Shown: positions 5,043 through 5,151 of the stretch, piece by piece | How the letters are laid out: every line of letters begins with the position of its first letter | How positions within the stretch are numbered: the first letter of the stretch is position 1 | Position numbers and translations under genes: made by a program | Notes under the pieces: model-generated | What the model saw: only the letters and a program-made list of their open reading frames with translations | The model's database searches: none | Told to the model about the DNA's origin: nothing | Assembly (NCBI GenBank): GCA_002733945.2 | Contig: NVXO02000010.1 | Span: 91,701 to 96,851, forward strand | Source of the DNA: Sulfurimonas sp. | GTDB taxonomy: Bacteria; Campylobacterota; Campylobacteria; Campylobacterales; Sulfurimonadaceae | Direction of reading: 5' to 3' | Length of the DNA stretch: 5,151 nt

Positions 5043-5151
5043 CTTCTCTATTGGATTTAGGGACAGGTATATAGATTTGGTACATCTCCCACCAATTCGC
5101 GAGGTCATGAGCCTCAGGTGCACTTTCATTATGCACTATTTTCTCAAAAGT
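5038..5151 (-). CDS. C-terminal fragment of an unrecognised protein (5' end outside window)
   Basis: On the minus strand an open frame enters from the right edge and runs 37 codons to a TAA at 5038-5040. The visible residues include ANWWEMYQIYIPVPK and end in SNREE. The paired tryptophans, proline-spaced IPVPK and charged end look like a genuine protein C-terminus rather than random translation. The frame ends neatly next to the stop of the convergent 69-residue gene, inside the shared inverted repeat. I cannot assign a family from this fragment. The coding call rests on the open frame, residue composition and position. Confidence 0.6.
   Translation of the reverse strand, partial: TFEKIVHNESAPEAHDLANWWEMYQIYIPVPKSNREE

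Overview
The window is AT-rich and gene-dense. It looks like a chromosomal segment of a Campylobacterota (epsilonproteobacterial) bacterium, perhaps Sulfurimonas- or Arcobacter-like. This is inferred from codon and base composition, TATAAT boxes without clear -35 elements, and the type of hemerythrin; no search was run. No tRNA, rRNA, CRISPR array or insertion sequence is visible.

Layout: (1) 1-2256, plus strand, the 3' part of a large gene open at the left edge. Its product joins a degenerate ClpA/ClpB-type AAA+ module to an FtsH-like AAA module and an FtsH M41 peptidase-like tail whose zinc motif has become YESGR. (2) 2273-2662, minus strand, a bacteriohemerythrin. (3) 2716-3621, minus strand, an N-terminal sensor globin fused to a four-helix PsiE-like membrane domain. 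(4) 3709-4743, plus strand, a pseudo-receiver joined to an HD-GYP domain in which HD reads YD. (5) 4819-5028, plus strand, an unrecognised 69-residue protein. (6) 5038-5151, minus strand, the last 37 codons of an unrecognised gene entering from the right edge.

Regulation: the globin gene and the HD-GYP gene diverge from an 87-bp spacer. Their putative -10 boxes lie back to back one base apart, forming a perfect ATTATA-C-TATAAT palindrome, and each gene has the same ATTAACATA leader just before its Shine-Dalgarno sequence. An 11-bp inverted repeat lies between genes 5 and 6 and overlaps both stop codons.

Working idea: the middle of the window pairs two probable oxygen/redox-binding proteins (hemerythrin and membrane globin) with a c-di-GMP-type signalling protein under competing divergent promoters. 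Three products carry substitutions at catalytic or phosphoacceptor positions: Clp Walker B, FtsH zinc site, receiver Asp and HD histidine. This suggests scaffold, sensor or remodelling roles rather than standard enzymology. The most unusual item is the Clp-FtsH pseudoprotease fusion.
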